In this document: piece after piece, positions 53,534 through 61,401 of the stretch | Numbering within the stretch: the stretch's first letter is position 1 | How the letters are laid out: every line of letters starts with the position of its first letter | DNA from: JAHJKV01 sp963678135 | Lineage (GTDB): Bacteria; Desulfobacterota; Desulfovibrionia; Desulfovibrionales; Desulfovibrionaceae | Assembly: GCA_963678135.1 (NCBI GenBank) | Contig: OY782667.1 | Coordinates: 434,001-498,000, forward strand | Length of the DNA stretch: 64,000 bases | Reading direction: 5' to 3' | Notes under the pieces: model-generated | Database searches by the model: none | The model's input: only the letters and a program-made list of their open reading frames with translations | What the model was told of the DNA's origin: nothing | Position numbers and translations under genes: made by a program

Positions 53534-54871
53534 ATGCAAACAATCACTGTAAAAGCTCCTTCTTCTAAATCTGTTTCACACAGAGCCCTCATTTGTGCTG
53601 CATTGGCCTCTGGAAAAAGTGAAATTCATCAAATACTGCACAGCGTGGACATTAGCGTCACTCGCAAAGTCCTTCAGCAGGTTGGAGCAAGTATAGAAGA
53701 AGATGGCGAAATTTTACGCATTACTGGCATGGAAAACGGCCCTCTGGGTACAGATACAGCCAATGCAGATGCCCTTCCCCTTGAAATTTTTATGGCAGAA
53801 TCAGGAACATCTTGTCGATTGCTTACCGCAGTGCTTGCTGCGGGCAAAGGTTTATTCCGTATTTCTGGCGAACCGCGTCTCCATGAGCGTCCTATGGCCC
53901 ACTTAAGTACTCCATTAACACAGGCCGGAGCGCATTTTCATTTTGAAAAAAAACAAGGCTTTCCACCTTTTATTCTGCAAGCCAAAGGACTTTCTGGTGG
54001 CAATCTTGAAATATCCCTTGATGCATCCAGCCAATACCTCTCTGGCTTGCTTTTAGCAGCGCCACTTGCCAAACAAAGCACTACGCTTTCTCTTGTTGGT
54101 AAAAAAACTGTATCCTGGCCATACATAGCCTTAACCTTAAAAGCTATGGAAGATTTCAAAATTCATTTTACAACACAGTTACTTCAAGAAAATCAGTGGA
54201 CTACCGTTCCTTGGCGCTCACTCAAACAGATTAAACCAGGTACCGTGCGATTCATTGTTCAGCCTAGTAGCTATGAAGCGAGCAACTACTTGGTGGAGGC
54301 CGATTGGTCCGGAGGTTCATACTTACTTGCTGCCGGTGCTGTAGGTCAAAATCCTGTCAAAGTAGAAGGGCTCCGTCCAAATTCATTGCAAGGTGACAGA
54401 GCAATTTTGCCCATTATGCAATCTATGGGTGCACAAATAGAAGCTGATCACCACAGTGTCACAGCCTTTCCTTCTACTCTACACGGCATTACAGTGGATA
54501 TGCGCGATTGCCCTGATTTAGTGCCTACGGTTGCTGTCTTGGCTGCGTTTGCAGACTCTCCTACAACGATCAATAATGTTGAACACCTACGGATCAAAGA
54601 ATGCGACCGCCTGTCCGCTATGGTAAAGCAAATAGCGCAAACATCGTGCCTCACAGAAGACCTTGGAGATGGCTTACGCATTATCCCCAAACCTTTGCCT
54701 CAAGGGGCACGCATCACATTTGAAACTTACGGTGATCATCGAATTGCTATGGCTACAACGCTTTTTGAACTTGCCGGAATTCAAATCCAGCATGATGACC
54801 ATACTTGTGTCGCCAAATCCTTTCCAAACTTTTTTGATATTTGGAATATCATTAGAGCAGGCAAAAAATGA
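53534..54871 (+). CDS. aroA: 3-phosphoshikimate 1-carboxyvinyltransferase (EPSP synthase)
   Basis: A 445-residue EPSP synthase. N-terminal KAPSSKSVSHRALICAALASG, GEPRLHERPMAHL, and C-terminal HLRIKECDRLSAM and TYGDHRIAMA are present. The usual LGNAGTAMR stretch reads MAESGTSCRLL, which marks a divergent subgroup. An upstream ATG in the pheA frame region (53450) is inside pheA; the ATG at 53534 with AGGA before it is used. Overlaps tyrA by four bases. Confidence 0.95.
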   Translation: MQTITVKAPSSKSVSHRALICAALASGKSEIHQILHSVDISVTRKVLQQVGASIEEDGEILRITGMENGPLGTDTANADALPLEIFMAESGTSCRLLTAVLAAGKGLFRISGEPRLHERPMAHLSTPLTQAGAHFHFEKKQGFPPFILQAKGLSGGNLEISLDASSQYLSGLLLAAPLAKQSTTLSLVGKKTVSWPYIALTLKAMEDFKIHFTTQLLQENQWTTVPWRSLKQIKPGTVRFIVQPSSYEASNYLVEADWSGGSYLLAAGAVGQNPVKVEGLRPNSLQGDRAILPIMQSMGAQIEADHHSVTAFPSTLHGITVDMRDCPDLVPTVAVLAAFADSPTTINNVEHLRIKECDRLSAMVKQIAQTSCLTEDLGDGLRIIPKPLPQGARITFETYGDHRIAMATTLFELAGIQIQHDDHTCVAKSFPNFFDIWNIIRAGKK

Positions 54872-55626
54872 CTTGTATGTGTATAGAAAAAATCGCCATT
54901 ATTGGCGGACAAGGTGCCATGGGTAGCCTCTATACTCAGAGGCTGCGTAAAATTGGGTGCAAAGTGACCCCTTTGGAGCGTCCGCTCCATGGGGTAAAAT
55001 TTGAGCAAACTCTTGGTGAAGCACAGCTTGTAATTCTCGCAGTACCGGCAACAGCTATTACAACAGTGCTTACTCAAACCGTACCCTACCTCAATGGAGC
55101 AATCCTTTCTGACCTGACCTCTGTTAAAATAGAACCCATGCGTTGGATGAAAGCACACTATGCCGGACCAATCATTGGCACTCACCCACTGTTTGGGCCT
55201 GATATTCCTGAAAAATTTATACCCAAGGTTTGCATTACCCCTGATGCTACAACTGATCCAAGACCCTTAAAAAATTTACTCAAAAAAATAGGCTTTATGC
55301 CTTTTGTCAGTTCTGCTCAGGAGCATGACAAAAGCATGGCGTTTATACAGGGGCTTAATTTTATTTCCACTGTAGCGCATCTCGCAGCCATGCGCCAAAT
55401 GGAAAACATTGAACAATTTCTTACTCCGTCTTTTGAACGCCGTTTAAACTCTGCTCAAAAAATGCTCACCACAGATCAAAAACTGTTTGAAACCATCAGT
55501 GAAAATAATCCGCTACTCCAAGAAACAGTAAGGCAATATACCTCTTTCTTAAATATCGCGGCCGGTGGTGATCTCAATCTTTTAGCTGAACGCGCAAGAT
55601 GGTGGTGGAATAAAGCAAGAGAATAA
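54868..55626 (+). CDS. tyrA: Prephenate dehydrogenase
   Basis: A 252-residue TyrA with the NAD-binding IAIIGGQGAMGSLYTQRL at the N-terminus, the VILAVPATA block and the substrate region IIGTHPLFGPDIPE with its conserved histidine. It lacks a C-terminal ACT domain. It overlaps aroA by four bases and is the last gene of the operon. A copy of the direct repeat covers its last codons (55618-55690). The 216 bases that follow hold that repeat, an extended -10 motif, and no gene. Confidence 0.93.
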   Translation: MTCMCIEKIAIIGGQGAMGSLYTQRLRKIGCKVTPLERPLHGVKFEQTLGEAQLVILAVPATAITTVLTQTVPYLNGAILSDLTSVKIEPMRWMKAHYAGPIIGTHPLFGPDIPEKFIPKVCITPDATTDPRPLKNLLKKIGFMPFVSSAQEHDKSMAFIQGLNFISTVAHLAAMRQMENIEQFLTPSFERRLNSAQKMLTTDQKLFETISENNPLLQETVRQYTSFLNIAAGGDLNLLAERARWWWNKARE

Positions 55627-55690
55627 ACGTAATTGCTCATATTTTGGTATAATTTTTTGAAACAAGGGACGCATTAAAAATGCAAAATAA
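55618..55690. repeat. Direct repeat, copy 1 (after tyrA)
   Basis: A 73-base stretch beginning in the last two codons of tyrA and ending ATGCAAAATAA. It is nearly identical to 57124-57210, which begins in the last two codons of the ligase gene. Within it TGG-TATAAT (55645-55653) resembles an extended -10 promoter element and could serve the ligase gene. Confidence 0.85.
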
Positions 55691-55842
55691 AAAGGTACAG
55701 GCAAAACAACAGCTATTTTTGATGAACACAAGAAACATAGCATCTTCAAAGATTCAAACAACAGATTGCCTTTCGGCTTTCGCCTAGATATATAAAATGC
55801 CCTTAATCAAGCACCAAACATAACATACTCAGGGACGCACTT

Positions 55843-57132
55843 ATGAAAAATAACGCTCGCTTTCTCCCAAATTTAAGCTCAGATGAAATTGCACACAAAC
55901 AGCTAGAAGGACTCAAATGGACTGTGAATCATGCTTTTCACGGAAGCCCTTTTTATCGCTCCAGATTAGAAGAAGCAGGAATTGGGCCGGATTCACTTAC
56001 GCATCTCGAAGATATAAAAAAACTTCCACTAACCACCGCACAAGACCTCAAAGACGGGTATCCTTTTCCCTTACTTTGCGTACCCGAAGAACAAATTGTA
56101 CGTATCCACGGCTCTAGCGGTACCACGGGAAAACGTAAAATAATGTCCTACACTCAAAAAGATATTGATGATTGGAAAACAATGTTTGCTCGCTGTTACG
56201 AATTAGCCGAATTAACACCAAGAGATCGAATCCAAATATGTGTAGGTTATGGACTGTGGACTGCCGGAGCAGGATTTCAGCTTGGTTGTGAACACCACGG
56301 AGCAATGGCTTTACCCATTGGCCCTGGTTTGTTGGACATTCAAATTCAAATGCTTGAAGACCTACAACCTACGGCTTTGGCTTGTACAGCCTCTATGGCT
56401 TTACTCATGGGGGAAGAAATACACAAACGAGGCATAGCTGAACGTCTTAAATTGCGTAAAATAATTTTTGGTGCAGAACCACATACCCCTAAAATGCGTA
56501 AGCAATTTGAAACAGCATTGGGTGTAGAGGCTTCACACGATATTTCAGGAATGACTGAACTCTACGGGCCGGGTGCCGGCTTAGAATGCAAAGCCAGACA
56601 AGGTATCCACTATTGGGCAGATTACTATATTGCAGAAATTTTAGACCCTGAAACACTACAACCCGTAGAACCGGGTGAAATAGGCGAGCTCGTAGTTACC
56701 ACTCTCAAAAAAGAAGCTGCCCCACTTATTCGCTACCGTACACGAGATTTGACCAGACTCCTTTCTGGTTCCTGCCCCTGTGGATGCTCCATGCCAAGAC
56801 ATGACAAAATATTAGGGCGCAGTGATGATATGTTTATCTTTCGGGGTGTAAACATATACCCGGGACAAATAGCCTCCATACTCGAAGAATATCCTGAGCT
56901 TTCTTCCGAGTATCAAATTCAGCTCCACCGTGAAGCCGGACTTGACCATATGTGTATCAGGGTTGAACGCAAACCTGAAATACATAAAGACAATGATAGC
57001 GCAATCGCTCAAAATTTGGCAGCAAAAATCAAACGCCGCATTTTAGTTACTTGCACTGTTGCAATTTGCTCGCCGGGTTCTCTACCTCGCAGTTTTGCTA
57101 AAACCAAAAGAATTCAGGACAATAGAGAGTAA
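55843..57132 (+). CDS. Phenylacetate--CoA ligase (PaaK) family protein
   Basis: A 429-residue AMP-forming acyl/aryl-CoA ligase. AMP-binding motif HGSSGTTGKRK (near 89-99), adenylate site SGMTELYGPGAG, and the C-terminal hinge RSDDMFIFRGVNIYPGQI are typical of PaaK. The substrate, phenylacetate or another aromatic acid, cannot be told. The C-terminal segment CTVAICSPGSLPRSFAKTKRI fits the family end. It is bracketed by two 70-90 base direct repeats whose first bases are its own and tyrA's last codons, so it may have entered through recombination. Catabolism of aromatic acids is possible, but indole-pyruvate:ferredoxin oxidoreductase often lies beside this family, so aromatic amino acid fermentation is another option. 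Confidence 0.88.
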   Translation: MKNNARFLPNLSSDEIAHKQLEGLKWTVNHAFHGSPFYRSRLEEAGIGPDSLTHLEDIKKLPLTTAQDLKDGYPFPLLCVPEEQIVRIHGSSGTTGKRKIMSYTQKDIDDWKTMFARCYELAELTPRDRIQICVGYGLWTAGAGFQLGCEHHGAMALPIGPGLLDIQIQMLEDLQPTALACTASMALLMGEEIHKRGIAERLKLRKIIFGAEPHTPKMRKQFETALGVEASHDISGMTELYGPGAGLECKARQGIHYWADYYIAEILDPETLQPVEPGEIGELVVTTLKKEAAPLIRYRTRDLTRLLSGSCPCGCSMPRHDKILGRSDDMFIFRGVNIYPGQIASILEEYPELSSEYQIQLHREAGLDHMCIRVERKPEIHKDNDSAIAQNLAAKIKRRILVTCTVAICSPGSLPRSFAKTKRIQDNRE

Positions 57133-57210
57133 ACGTAATTGTTCATATTTTCGATATAATTTTTTGAAACAATTTTTTGAAACAAGGTACGCATTAAAAA
57201 TGCAAAATAA
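57124..57210. repeat. Direct repeat, copy 2 (after ligase)
   Basis: Same sequence as 55618-55690 with a 13-base internal tandem duplication (AATTTTTTGAAAC twice) and a few substitutions. It ends ATGCAAAATAA, here the first codons of the TusA-like gene. TATAAT occurs at 57155-57160. Confidence 0.85.
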
Positions 57211-57442
57211 CATAATCCATTGTTGGCAAGACTGTTGAAGTGGCTTTTTAGAAGTCAGCCGGAGGCTTGACCACATACAGCAGGATGAGCACATTATTGT
57301 TGAAGTCACTTCAGAGCAAATTGACAAAATAACACGCGTTGCCACGCATAAAAACGCAGTAATTTTGCAAACACAAGCAAGAACAACAGGGCGTATATGG
57401 CTCACTGTAGGCAAAAAGAACAAAACTCAAACAAATGACTAA
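57200..57442 (+). CDS. TusA-like sulfurtransferase with in-frame TGA (candidate selenoprotein)
   Basis: An 81-codon frame interrupted only by a TGA at codon 13 (57236-57238). Read through, it gives HCWQDC-(TGA)-SGFLEVSRRLDHIQQDE, then IIVEVTSEQIDKITRVATHKN and a Lys-rich end. The pattern and length match TusA/SirA proteins, where the catalytic Cys is followed by Pro-x-Pro; here TGA falls right after that Cys, so a Cys-Sec pair would result. No start codon lies between the TGA and the conserved C-terminal part, so internal initiation is unlikely. A SECIS-like hairpin follows. Alternative: a fresh nonsense mutation in a pseudogene. The stop overlaps the convergent gene by four bases. Confidence 0.6.
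57240..57274 (+). promoter_or_regulatory. Bacterial SECIS-like hairpin
   Basis: Immediately after the TGA, GTGG (57240-57243) can pair with CCAC (57271-57274), and TCA-GCC (57255-57260) with GGC-T-TGA (57264-57270), leaving a three-base loop GGA and one bulged T. The loop G is 22 bases after the TGA, inside the range for bacterial SECIS elements read by SelB. The bulge is on the 3' side, unlike the E. coli fdhF hairpin. Found by eye, no energy computed. Confidence 0.45.
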
Positions 57443-57909
57443 TTACAGTCATCGCACCATGCCTGCGTCAAAGCACAGAGTTCACTTGCCAGCTGAGCCC
57501 CTACAAAATAATCTGCAAAATACAAATAGCCCCCTACGCGTGAATTCCATGCAGGGCGCATACCTTTATAGTGAGAACAGGGCAAAACCGCTATAGCCAC
57601 ACGCAAAAGCCCTTTTTCTTCCAAAATACTTGCGCCAAAAAATTCACCATTGCGTAAATCACCATCAGAAAGAAAATATTGCAAATTCAAAGGAAAAATC
57701 GGAGGCAAATCACTAAACGATTTGCCCACTCGCTTGAGATCTTCGGCATAAAGAGAACAATCAAAAAATTGTGCACTTCTTTTATTGGAAACATGCGCTA
57801 AGGCATCTAGGGTTTTTACCAGTCCTTCATTAGGACAAGGCGTATCTCCAGCACATACCAGCAAAGGAAAGAACAAAAGAAACATAAGTATAGCAAAAAT
57901 TGTACGCAT
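57439..57909 (-). CDS. Small exported protein of unknown function
   Basis: A 156-residue protein with an N-terminal signal peptide (MRTIFAILMFLLFFPLLVCAG), probable cleavage or a weak lipobox at LLVC. The mature part has several Cys (DTPCPNEG, FFDCSLYAED, VLPCSHYKG, LCALTQAWCDDCN) that could form disulfides in the periplasm. I do not recognise the family. An upstream TTG at 57951 would put the signal inside; ATG at 57909 is better though no clear ribosome site is visible. It lies between tRNA-Arg and the TusA-like gene, convergent with the latter. Confidence 0.65.
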   Translation of the reverse strand: MRTIFAILMFLLFFPLLVCAGDTPCPNEGLVKTLDALAHVSNKRSAQFFDCSLYAEDLKRVGKSFSDLPPIFPLNLQYFLSDGDLRNGEFFGASILEEKGLLRVAIAVLPCSHYKGMRPAWNSRVGGYLYFADYFVGAQLASELCALTQAWCDDCN

Positions 57910-57960
57910 GTTTTTTGGGCTAACAGGAACTGCTACCGTCGTAAACCCCAAAAAATGGAT

Positions 57961-57994
57961 AAAAAAAGCCCCATATTTTCAAGAAAATGGGGCT
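57961..57994 (-). terminator. Terminator after tRNA-Arg
   Basis: On the minus strand AGCCCCAT pairs with ATGGGGCT, extended by an A/T inner stem, followed by seven T. It lies ten bases after the tRNA 3' end and upstream of the small exported-protein gene. Confidence 0.9.
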
Positions 57995-58003
57995 CAATAA
58001 ATA

Positions 58004-58080
58004 TGGTGCCCCGTATGCGATTCGAACACATGGCCTGCCGCTTAGGAGGCGGCCGCTCTATCCAACTGAGCTAACGGGGC
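58004..58080 (-). tRNA. tRNA-Arg (anticodon CCT)
   Basis: On the minus strand the 77 bases fold as a tRNA: acceptor GCCCCGT with ACGGGGC, discriminator A and encoded CCA (58004-58006), D arm GCTCAGTTGGATAGAGC, anticodon arm GCCGC-CTCCTAA-GCGGC with anticodon CCT reading AGG, T arm ATGTG-TTCGAAT-CGCAT. All arms pair normally. A terminator follows. Confidence 0.97.
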
Positions 58081-58141
58081 ATAAAACTTGCGTGTAAGGA
58101 TTGTTTCCCTACCCCAATACAGCCTCCTGTTCAAGAGCCTA

Positions 58142-58425
58142 GGGCAAACGCATATAAATTTTAGGCTCAATACTCCCTGCTCATTTTATTGTTTCCCCCT
58201 TCCTGTCATCCTGCGCGTAAGTCGCAGGATCCAGTTCTTCATTCTTATCTTCTTCTTTTTCTTGTCTTCTTTTTTCTTCTTCTTTGCTGCTTCTCGTACA
58301 GAGGCAAGTCCCTATAATCTGGCTCTGCTGGACTGTCGCGACTTACGCGCTTCAATGACGGAGGAGGATGTACTGCCACGCTGTGTAATACACTGGATTT
58401 TCACGACTTCACGCAGAATGACAAG
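58142..58425. repeat. Dispersed palindromic repeat, copy D
   Basis: The 470-base gap between the tRNA and the DegP-type gene holds the longest copy. 58142-58240 is nearly identical to the inverted copy at 50269-50366. It contains ATCCTGCG-cgtaagt-CGCAGGAT, then, after a pyrimidine-rich spacer, CTGGACTGTCGCGACTTACG...CAATGAC (about 58328-58357) and CTGGATTTTCACGACTTCAC...GAATGAC (about 58392-58422), degenerate versions of the right-hand palindrome in copy A. Confidence 0.75.
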
Positions 58426-58552
58426 CAAATAACAATATAAAAATTTCAAAGGCGTTTACAATTTTTTGTGCTCTCTACCTTTACAAATTGAAATACGGAA
58501 TTACATTTCAAACTCTTGTTTTAATCAAACCCTGTTGAGGGAGGTTTTTGCC

Positions 58553-60001
58553 ATGCTTAAAGCACGATTCAACTCATTTTTTCTTTGCCTCATAATGTTC
58601 GTCTTACCAACAATTGCCGAAGCAGGAATTCCTCAACCCTATGTCAGCAAATTTACACATCTGCCAGATTTTTCTACTTTGGCTGAAAATACTGGTCGCG
58701 CCGTGGTGAATATTTCCATTACAAAAACCATTGAAACTTCACAGGGCTTGTCTCCTTACAATCAGCAACAAAAGAGTCCGTTCTTTGATCTTTTTGAGGA
58801 CTTTTTTAATACCCCTAATTCTCCCTTTAGACGCAGGCAGGCCATCCCCAAAGAGCAACACTCTCTGGGTTCCGGTTTTATTATTTCTCAAGACGGATAT
58901 GTGGTGACCAATAATCATGTTGTGGAAGGTGCGGACTCAATCACTGTAAAAACTCGAAATGATAAAAATTTTGAGGCAGAGGTCATCGGCACAGATCCTG
59001 AAACAGACCTTGCTTTGATCAAGCTAAAAAATGCTTCCAATCTCCCGACCCTGTCATGGAGTAGTTCTGATACACTCAAAGTGGGCGAATGGGTCATGGC
59101 TATTGGTAATCCTTTTGGGCTTGGGCATACAGTCACTGCAGGAATTGTTTCAGCGAAAGGTCGCGTATTGGGAACCGGGCCATACGATGATTTTATACAA
59201 ACCGATGCCAGTATCAATCCCGGAAATTCCGGTGGCCCACTTATCAATTTGGACGGAAAGGTTGTAGGTATCAATACCGCCATCATTCCAGCAGGCCAAG
59301 GCCTTGGTTTTGCCATTCCAGCCTCAGAGGCACAAAATATTATTGAGCAACTTAAAAAAGGTACGCCGGTTCGCCGAGGTTGGCTTGGTATCCAGATGCA
59401 AAATATGGATGAAGACATGGCCAAGGCTCTTGATATGGACGCGCCTCAAGGCGTCTTAGTGGCCGATGTTTTTAAGAATAACCCGGCCGATAAAGCTGGT
59501 ATAAAGTCAGGCGATGTCATTACTGCTATCAATGGCACAAAAGTAAATTCTACCACAGAACTTGCCAGATCCGTGGCTTCTCTCGCCCCGGGAGCCAAAA
59601 TAAACGTTACAATCATGCGTCAAGGTAAAATAAAAAACTTTACTATCCAACTTGATGAACGCGCTGAAAACATGGCACAAACTCAACAAACGCAAGAGCA
59701 AGAAGTACAATCGACAGCACTACTTGGAGTTATTCTCAAACCCTTGAGTAAGCAAGAAGCACAAAGCATGGGTTTAGAAGAAGCACGCGGTTTGTTGATA
59801 ACTCAAATACAAGCCGGTTCCCTTGCCCAGCAAGAAGGCTTTGCATCTGGCGATGTCATTCTTGAGGTCAACCAAAAACGCGTAGACACTGTAAAAGCCT
59901 TTGAAACTGAGCTCAAAGCAACAAAAGACAAAGGTCTGGCAATGCTCCTTGTACGTCGTGGACAAAGAAACTTCTTTATTACTATCCCAATTAAAAAATA
60001 A
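58553..60001 (+). CDS. degP: DegP/HtrA-family periplasmic serine protease
   Basis: A 482-residue Do-type protease. Signal peptide ending AEA (about residues 1-23), trypsin-like domain with the triad His122 (NNHVVEG), Asp152 (ETDLALIKL) and Ser226 (GNSGGPLINL), and two PDZ domains (about 285-375 and 400-480, WLGIQMQNM and LGVILKPLS). It degrades or refolds damaged envelope proteins. The ATG at 58553 has GGGAGG eight bases upstream. The response regulator gene follows 49 bases later and might be co-transcribed, in line with an envelope-stress role. Confidence 0.95.
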   Translation: MLKARFNSFFLCLIMFVLPTIAEAGIPQPYVSKFTHLPDFSTLAENTGRAVVNISITKTIETSQGLSPYNQQQKSPFFDLFEDFFNTPNSPFRRRQAIPKEQHSLGSGFIISQDGYVVTNNHVVEGADSITVKTRNDKNFEAEVIGTDPETDLALIKLKNASNLPTLSWSSSDTLKVGEWVMAIGNPFGLGHTVTAGIVSAKGRVLGTGPYDDFIQTDASINPGNSGGPLINLDGKVVGINTAIIPAGQGLGFAIPASEAQNIIEQLKKGTPVRRGWLGIQMQNMDEDMAKALDMDAPQGVLVADVFKNNPADKAGIKSGDVITAINGTKVNSTTELARSVASLAPGAKINVTIMRQGKIKNFTIQLDERAENMAQTQQTQEQEVQSTALLGVILKPLSKQEAQSMGLEEARGLLITQIQAGSLAQQEGFASGDVILEVNQKRVDTVKAFETELKATKDKGLAMLLVRRGQRNFFITIPIKK

Positions 60002-60050
60002 ACCATCGCAGCGACCTTGAACTTAAAAAACCTATAGCAAAGAGTTCGCT

Positions 60051-60734
60051 ATGCCGAGTCATCGCATACTTATTATTGAAGACAATGAAGATACTTGTGA
60101 ATTGCTTCGCTATAATCTCGAAGCTGCCGGCTTTGATGTGCATATTGCATCAGATGGCCTTCTTGGATTCAATAAAGCTCTTGAAATACAACCGGATTTA
60201 ATACTACTTGATTTGATGTTGCCTAAAATTGATGGTTTAGAGGTCTGCCGTAAATTAAAAATGAACCCTGCTACAGCTCAAGCCAAAATTCTTATGCTCA
60301 CGGCCAAAGCCGATGAAGTAGACCGTATTGTGGGGCTAGAGCTTGGGGCTGATGATTATGTGGTCAAACCATTTTCCCTGCGCGAGCTTATATTACGCGT
60401 AAAAGCTGTGCTTAGGCGTACCATTTCACAAGACTCCTCTTCTACTCTTTGGGAAAAAGAGGGATTACGCATAGATTTTGAAGCGCATAGTATGGAGATT
60501 GAGGGCAAGCCTGTTATTTTAACAGCAACGGAATTTAAATTATTGAGCCAGTTAGTCAATGCTCAAGGTAAAGTATGCACAAGGGATTATTTACTGAGTG
60601 CTGTTTGGGATACTGATTTTGAGGGCTATTCTCGTACAGTAGATACCCATGTTCGGAGATTACGGCAAAAACTAGGAGTGTATGCAAAAAAACTGGAAAC
60701 GGTTCGTGGAGTTGGCTACCGTTTTCAAAAATAG
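60051..60734 (+). CDS. OmpR/PhoB-type response regulator
   Basis: A 227-residue two-domain response regulator. Receiver domain with acidic IIEDNED, phosphoacceptor Asp54 in ILLDLMLPK, and switch residues Thr/Lys in MLTAKADE and VVKPFS. C-terminal winged helix domain (about 130-226) with ATEFKLLSQLVNAQG and RTVDTHVRRLRQKLG. No histidine kinase lies next to it, so it may pair with a kinase elsewhere. Placement after degP suggests, but does not prove, envelope-stress control. Confidence 0.92.
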   Translation: MPSHRILIIEDNEDTCELLRYNLEAAGFDVHIASDGLLGFNKALEIQPDLILLDLMLPKIDGLEVCRKLKMNPATAQAKILMLTAKADEVDRIVGLELGADDYVVKPFSLRELILRVKAVLRRTISQDSSSTLWEKEGLRIDFEAHSMEIEGKPVILTATEFKLLSQLVNAQGKVCTRDYLLSAVWDTDFEGYSRTVDTHVRRLRQKLGVYAKKLETVRGVGYRFQK

Positions 60735-60806
60735 CTGCACATTTTGCACTTGCCATTGTGCTTTTGCAAGACTACCCTTGGACTTAAAAAATGAAGGAAG
60801 TGTACG

Positions 60807-61304
60807 ATGAACATGACAGATATTCAGTCCATGGAACAGTGGGATCAATTGGCACAAGAAATTTATGATACATTTAATATCAATCCAGCAATAGCAGATT
60901 CCAAAGGCAAAATGATTGCTGGCGGAATGTTGTTTGCAAATGAGCTATGCAGGCGCATCAAAAAAGACCCCAAGGGCTTAGCTTCTATTTGCTCTGTTGC
61001 CGGCCAATTTTTTACCGCACAGCTGCATGAAGAAAAAAGAACGCAAGCTCATGAGTGCGATGCTGGCATGGTAAAAATTGCAATACCTCTTCTTGTGCAA
61101 GGTGAACTTGTAGGCAGTATCGGTGGCTGTGGCATTGTTCCTATGGACGGCGAAGTAGACAGTTTTTTTGTTGCTCGTTCCCTTGGAGTAAAGGAGCATG
61201 AATTTGCCGGGCATATGCAAAAAATGCCGACTATGGACAGTGCAAAGATTGAAGAAATATGCGCTTGGCTAGAAAACAAAGCAGCTGAATTAGCTGCCCG
61301 GTAA
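60807..61304 (+). CDS. PocR-type sensory domain protein
   Basis: A 165-residue protein consisting almost wholly of a PocR-like ligand-binding domain, seen in ELCRRIKKDPKGLASICSVAGQFF, HECDAGMVKIAIPLLVQGELVGSIGGCGIV. This domain, a PAS-like fold, is usually linked to an output domain; none is present here, so it may work with a separate partner. The conserved Cys residues (IC, HEC, GGC) could bind a metal or ligand. ATG at 60807 has AAGGAAG eight bases upstream. It lies 72 bases after the response regulator. Confidence 0.85.
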   Translation: MNMTDIQSMEQWDQLAQEIYDTFNINPAIADSKGKMIAGGMLFANELCRRIKKDPKGLASICSVAGQFFTAQLHEEKRTQAHECDAGMVKIAIPLLVQGELVGSIGGCGIVPMDGEVDSFFVARSLGVKEHEFAGHMQKMPTMDSAKIEEICAWLENKAAELAAR

Positions 61305-61401
61305 TACCCGAAAATCACAAACGACAACTAATTTCAGTCTGTAAATGTGATACGAATAACTAACCAGTTATTGAAAACCATTTAACCAAGAATTTTATTC
61401 T

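Noticed and set aside
55680..55786. 34-codon frame after repeat copy 1
   Set aside because: Shares only the first four codons with the TusA-like gene; the rest shows no family pattern.
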